Source: Micromonospora sicca (GTDB lineage Bacteria > Actinomycetota > Actinomycetes > Mycobacteriales > Micromonosporaceae). Taken from it: 64,000 bases of DNA. The stretch is taken from the NCBI RefSeq assembly GCF_003172935.1, contig NZ_QGKS01000242.1, forward strand, positions 1-64,000. Reading direction: 5' to 3'. The translations under genes and the position numbers were made by a program. Positions 60,415-64,000 of the stretch are shown here, piece after piece. The notes below the pieces were generated by a model. It was not told where the DNA came from and searched no databases. It saw only the letters and a list, made by a program, of their open reading frames with translations. Each line of letters opens with the position of its first letter. Position 1 is the first letter of the stretch.

Positions 60415-61818
60415 ATGACAGTCGGCCTGGCGCGGGTCACCATCAGCGCTCCCCAACGGAGGGTGGACGTGGCCCTGCCGGAACAGGTCCCGCTGGCCGA
60501 GCTGCTACCGGAGGTGCTCCGGCACGCCGGTGAGGGGCTGGCCGACGACGGGGAGCGGCACGGCGGCTGGGTGCTCCGACGTACCGACGGCGCGGTGCTG
60601 GCGACCGCGCAGGCGTTGCTGCCGCAGGGGGTGCGCGACGGCGAGGTGCTGCACCTGGTGCCGGCCCGCGCGCAGTGGCCCGAACTGGAGTACGACGACG
60701 TGGTCGAGGCGGTCGCCGACGGTGCCCGCCGTCGGGGCAGCGCCTGGTCGCCCGCCGCCACCCGGACCGCCACGCTGGCCGGGGCGGCCGTGCCGCTCGC
60801 CGTCGGGCTGCTCGCCGTGCTGGCCGGCGGCCCCGGGCAGCGCACCGGCTGGCCGGTCGCCGCCGCCGTGGCGCTGCTGCTCGTCCTCGCCGCCACGGCC
60901 GCCTCCCGGGCGTACGGGGACGGCCCGGCCGGCGCCACCCTCGGCGGGTACGCGCTGCCGTACGCCGCCGCGGCCGGCGCGCTCGCGGTCAGCTCGGGCG
61001 ACCCGGTCGGCCCGTTCGGGCCGCTGCGCTGGCTGGGCGCCCCCGAGCTGCTGGCCGGCTCGGTGGCGCTGCTGCTGCTGTCGGTGCTCGGCCTGCTCGG
61101 TGTGGCCACCGGGTCCCGGGTCTTCTCCGCCGGCGCGACCGTCGGCGCGGTCGGCGGGCTCGCCGCGCTCGGTGGGCTGTTCCTCGACCCGGCGGCCACC
61201 GCGGCGGTGCTGCTCTGCGCGCTCGTCTTCACGCTCGGCGCGCTGCCGCTGCTGGCCATCCGGCTCGGCAAGCTGCCGTTGCCGCCGATCACCCTGCCGG
61301 CCGCCGGGCCCGGCGGGGAGGCGCACCCGGTCCGGGACCTGCCCGACCGGGGCCGGGTCCACGCGGCGGTGGCCCGGACCGAGGAGGTACTGACCGGGAT
61401 GCTGCTCGGGCACGCCGTCCTGGCCGTCGCCGCCGCGGCGGTGCTCGCCACGGCGGGCGGGACGGCCGGGCGGCTGCTGGTCGCGGTCGGGTCGGCCGTG
61501 CTGCTGCTGCGGTCCCGGCTCTTCGTCGCGCTGCGGCACCGGGTGCCGACGGTCGCCGCCGGGCTGGCCGGAGCCGCCGTGCTCGGCGCGGTGCTCGCCG
61601 GCCGGGCCGGCTCCGCCGGCCTGCTCGCGCTGAGCGTCGGCGGGCTCGCCCTGGCCCTGGTCGCGGTGGCGGCCGGCACCACGTACGCCCGGCGGCCGGT
61701 CTCCCCGTACCTCGGCCGGCTGGCCGACCTCACCGACACCGCGCTGGTGGTCTCCGTGGTGCCGGTGGCCTGTGCGGTGCTCGACCTCTACGACCGGGCC
61801 CGCGACCTGCTCGGCTGA
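60415..61818 (+). CDS. eccD: EccD, ESX membrane channel component
   Basis: 467 aa. N-terminal YukD-like ubiquitin fold (about 1-90): MTVGLARVTISAPQRRVDVALPEQVPLAELLPEVLRHAGEG. Then about 11 TM helices, for example TLAGAAVPLAVGLLAVLAGG, TLGGYALPYAAAAGALAV, LAGSVALLLLSVLGLLGVATG, ending VVSVVPVACAVLDLYDRARDLLG. EccD forms the membrane pore of type VII secretion with EccB, EccC and EccE. I chose the ATG at 60415: GGAG stands eight bases upstream, while the ATG at 60409 is only two bases from it. Divergent from eccC. Terminated by a two-way hairpin. Confidence 0.93.
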   Translation: MTVGLARVTISAPQRRVDVALPEQVPLAELLPEVLRHAGEGLADDGERHGGWVLRRTDGAVLATAQALLPQGVRDGEVLHLVPARAQWPELEYDDVVEAVADGARRRGSAWSPAATRTATLAGAAVPLAVGLLAVLAGGPGQRTGWPVAAAVALLLVLAATAASRAYGDGPAGATLGGYALPYAAAAGALAVSSGDPVGPFGPLRWLGAPELLAGSVALLLLSVLGLLGVATGSRVFSAGATVGAVGGLAALGGLFLDPAATAAVLLCALVFTLGALPLLAIRLGKLPLPPITLPAAGPGGEAHPVRDLPDRGRVHAAVARTEEVLTGMLLGHAVLAVAAAAVLATAGGTAGRLLVAVGSAVLLLRSRLFVALRHRVPTVAAGLAGAAVLGAVLAGRAGSAGLLALSVGGLALALVAVAAGTTYARRPVSPYLGRLADLTDTALVVSVVPVACAVLDLYDRARDLLG

Positions 61819-61825
61819 GACGCGA

Positions 61826-61854
61826 AGGTCCGGGTCGCCGAGCGACCCGGACCT
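61826..61854. terminator. Bidirectional hairpin between eccD and ppa
   Basis: Perfect 12-bp stem AGGTCCGGGTCG / CGACCCGGACCT with loop CCGAG, in the 52-bp gap between convergent stop codons. Confidence 0.85.
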
Positions 61855-61870
61855 GTCACACGTCCGATGA

Positions 61871-62374
61871 TCAGTGCGCCTCGCCGTGCTCGGCGGCGTC
61901 CTTGGCGCGCTGGTACGAGGCGCGGATCTCGGCCTCCGCCTCGGTACGCCCCACCCAGGTGGCGCCCTCGACCGACTTGCCGGGCTCGAGGTCCTTGTAC
62001 ACCTCGAAGAAGTGCTGGATCTCCAGCCGGTCGAACTCGCCCAGGTGGTGGATGTCGCGCAGGTGCTCCTGGCGGGGGTCCTCGTAGGGCACGCAGAGGA
62101 CCTTGTCGTCGCCGCCCTTCTCGTCCGTCATCCGGAACATGCCGATGGTGCGGCAGCGGATCAGGCAGCCCGGGAAGGTGGGCTCGGGGACCAGCACCAG
62201 CGCGTCCAGCGGGTCGCCGTCCTCGCCCAGGGTGCCCTCGATGAAGCCGTAGTCGGCCGGGTACTGCGTGGAGGTGAAGAGGGTACGGTCCAGCCGGATC
62301 CGGCCGGTCGCGTGGTCCACCTCGTACTTGTTGCGGTGACCCTTCGGGATCTCAACCGTGACGTCGAAATCCAT
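61871..62374 (-). CDS. ppa: Inorganic pyrophosphatase
   Basis: 167-aa family I soluble pyrophosphatase. [23 protein letters not shown] opens the fold; the active-site signature is [11 protein letters not shown], followed by [13 protein letters not shown] and the C-terminal [15 protein letters not shown]. All metal aspartates of the DGDPLD motif are present. It hydrolyses PPi to drive biosynthesis. ATG at 62374 with GAGGGAG about 12 bases and GGAAG one base upstream, a loose ribosome site. Divergent from the DacB-like gene, with 156 bp between. Confidence 0.96.
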   Translation of the reverse strand: MDFDVTVEIPKGHRNKYEVDHATGRIRLDRTLFTSTQYPADYGFIEGTLGEDGDPLDALVLVPEPTFPGCLIRCRTIGMFRMTDEKGGDDKVLCVPYEDPRQEHLRDIHHLGEFDRLEIQHFFEVYKDLEPGKSVEGATWVGRTEAEAEIRASYQRAKDAAEHGEAH

Positions 62375-62530
62375 CTTCCACGCTCCCTCGTTTGCCCACG
62401 CTGGCTAACGGAAACCAGTGGCGCCGCTCCCCGGACAGGTGAATGCGCACCCGCCGGCTCCGGCCGCCGCATAGTGTTCGGACCGAAGTAGTGTCACCCA
62501 AGGTGCTTTTCGACGGGGGAGGAGGGGGTC

Positions 62531-64000
62531 GTGGGGAGGGAAGATTCACACTACCGCCCGGAGGGGGTTGACGGGCGGAAGTTCGGCGGTCCCGGTTCCG
62601 GCGGCGCCTCCGGGCGCGTCCCGGTCCCGGACGCCCAGTTTCCCCGCCTGCCGGGCGACCCCGGGCGTCGCCCGGACGCCGGCTCCGCGCCGGTCGGCCG
62701 GGCGAACCCGCAGCGGTACGGCCCCGACCCGGTAGGCCGGGCGAACCCGCCTTCGTACGGCCCGGAGCCGGTGGGCCGGGCGAACCCGCAGTCGTACGGC
62801 CCCGAGCCGGTGGGCCGGGCCAACCCGCAGCAGTACGGCCCCGGGTCGGCCGGCCCCTATGGTGCCGAGCCGGTGGGCCGGGCCCGCCCGGAGCAGTTCG
62901 CCGGCCGGGCCGAGCCGTCGCCCTACGGTGGCGGTCAGGTGCGCTGGCCGGACCAGGACGGCCCGGGCGGCGGCCCGGTGGGTCGGGCCGCCCCGCCGGC
63001 CGCTCCCGAGCCCCCGCCGGCCCGTCGTCGGCGGCGGCTCCCGCTGGCCGTGCTCGCCACCGTGCTGGTCGTCGTGCTGGCCGCGGTCGGGTTGGCCGTG
63101 GTGCGGCCCGGGCCGGTGGCCGGCTGGCTGGGTGGCGAGACCGCCGCGACGTCGGCGAGCGCCCAGCCCCCCGAGCCCGACCCGGCGGCGGTGCTCGCCG
63201 GTCCGGACGCCAACGCCCCGATCCCGTCCGCCGACGGGGTACGCGCCGCGCTCGACCCGCTGGTCCGCGCGGCGGCCCTCGGCGACCGGGTGAACGTGTC
63301 GGTGGCGGACGTGACCACCGGAAATGCGCTGTACGGCGCCGGCCAGGACGCGCCCACGGTGCCCGCCTCGGTGACCAAGCTGGCGACCGCGGTGACGGTG
63401 CTGGCCGCCCGGGGTCCCGCGTACCGGATCCCGACCCGCGCGGTGGCCGGCGCGACCCCCGGCGAGGTGGTCATCGTCGGCGGTGGTGACCCGACCCTGG
63501 CCGTGGACAAGAACGGCTTCTACCCGGGCGCGGCCCGGCTGGACGACCTGGCGGCCCAGGTCCGCAAGGCGCTGGGCGGCACCGCGCCGACCAAGGTGAC
63601 CGTCGACTCGTCCCTGTTCAGCGGCCCGGTGTACGAGCCGGGCTGGGACGCCGACATTCCCACCGGCGGCTTCGGCGCGGCGATCACCGCGCTGATGACC
63701 GACGGCGCCCGCCGGGACCCCGAGGAGGCCCGGCGGAACTCCGAGGCCACCAACCACGCGGCCGAGCGGGTGCCCCAGCCCGACCTGATGGCCGGCCGGC
63801 AGTTCGCCCGGCTGCTCGGGCTCTCCGGGGACGCCGACGTGAAGCGGGGCAAGGCTCCCGCCGCGTCCGGTGCCAGCGCGGCGGCCGGGGCGCCGACGCC
63901 CGGCACCGAGCTGGGCAAGGTCGAGTCGCTGCCGATGGTCCGGCTGGTCGACATCATGATCAGCGACAGTGACAACGTGATCGCCGAGACGCTCGCCCGT
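62531..64000 (+). CDS. dacB: D-alanyl-D-alanine carboxypeptidase, PBP4/DacB family (3' end beyond window)
   Basis: 490 codons visible. Long Pro/Gly-rich cytosolic N-terminus (about 1-160) containing tandem 13-residue repeats of the type VGRANPQSYGPEP, a basic stretch (ARRRRRLP) and one TM helix (LAVLATVLVVVLAAVGLAVV). The external S13 peptidase begins near 220: catalytic SVTK in TVPASVTKLATAV and the SDN motif in IMISDSDNVIAETLAR close to the window edge; the KTG box must lie beyond. Such enzymes trim D-Ala from peptidoglycan stems. GTG at 62531 with GGAGG eight bases upstream. Confidence 0.9.
   Translation, partial: MGREDSHYRPEGVDGRKFGGPGSGGASGRVPVPDAQFPRLPGDPGRRPDAGSAPVGRANPQRYGPDPVGRANPPSYGPEPVGRANPQSYGPEPVGRANPQQYGPGSAGPYGAEPVGRARPEQFAGRAEPSPYGGGQVRWPDQDGPGGGPVGRAAPPAAPEPPPARRRRRLPLAVLATVLVVVLAAVGLAVVRPGPVAGWLGGETAATSASAQPPEPDPAAVLAGPDANAPIPSADGVRAALDPLVRAAALGDRVNVSVADVTTGNALYGAGQDAPTVPASVTKLATAVTVLAARGPAYRIPTRAVAGATPGEVVIVGGGDPTLAVDKNGFYPGAARLDDLAAQVRKALGGTAPTKVTVDSSLFSGPVYEPGWDADIPTGGFGAAITALMTDGARRDPEEARRNSEATNHAAERVPQPDLMAGRQFARLLGLSGDADVKRGKAPAASGASAAAGAPTPGTELGKVESLPMVRLVDIMISDSDNVIAETLAR
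62693..62872 (+). repeat. 39-bp tandem repeats in the DacB N-terminus
   Basis: Units start at 62693, 62732, 62771 and 62810, each 13 codons, the fourth extended by eight codons; a fifth, degenerate unit begins at 62873. They encode VGRANP plus a variable pair plus YGPEP. Length variation between strains is likely. Confidence 0.85.

Overview
The window comes from a very GC-rich actinobacterium, most likely Micromonosporaceae (Micromonospora or a close relative). Support: a WhiB-family regulator, a mycobacterial-type gene order, ESX (type VII) secretion genes, a mycothiol/DinB-fold enzyme, strong G/C third-position bias and frequent GTG starts. No 16S or other taxonomic marker is present, so genus is an inference.

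Layout. (1) 1-6051: MFS transporter (cut by the left edge), a small hypothetical gene, SAM methyltransferase, large LuxR-type (LAL) ATPase regulator and a VOC protein. (2) 6278-16354: tRNA-Pro, then a block matching the mycobacterial Rv3677c-Rv3683 neighbourhood: metallophosphoesterase, YqeY, class A PBP (PonA2-like), WblA/WhiB4, two ArsA/Get3-type ATPases, DUF4177, RidA and a metallo-beta-lactamase (MBL) protein. (3) 16351-46869: about 30.5 kb that separates this block from its usual continuation. It holds a zinc-ribbon adenylate cyclase/AAA/TPR signalling protein, a Ser/Thr kinase, a secreted TAP-type hydrolase, a GH25 lysozyme with fascin-like repeats, a TPR/transmembrane/small protein/TPR-CHAT protease module that looks like a conflict (immunity) system, a solute-binding lipoprotein with a membrane partner, a GntR-controlled micro-operon, and a seven-gene acyl-CoA catabolic operon (carboxylase alpha/beta, two acyl-CoA dehydrogenases, AtuA-like, DinB-like, TetR). 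(4) 46981-53236: the block resumes (Rv3676-Rv3671c order): Crp, then CbiZ and CapA, then Nth, TlpA-like thioredoxin, CoA-type NUDIX and the acid-resistance protease MarP. (5) 53274-64000: two PAP2 phosphatases, ESX genes mycP, eccC (carrying three reading-frame lesions) and eccD, then ppa and a D-Ala-D-Ala carboxypeptidase cut by the right edge.

Genes working together. PonA2, DacB, GH25 and MarP act on or around the cell wall. WblA, Crp and the cyclase suggest redox and cAMP control. The 36-46 kb operon is translationally coupled throughout by ATGA/GTGA overlaps and is probably controlled by its TetR. The CHAT module consists of two divergent arms around 28.5-28.7 kb.

Regulatory theme. At least 13 genes have a TANNNT box ending 6-8 nt before the start codon, the signature of leaderless mRNAs; two of these promoters share bases in a 26-nt divergent spacer. 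Palindromic repeats, a duplicated terminator and a 41-bp direct repeat mark past rearrangements in the accessory part.
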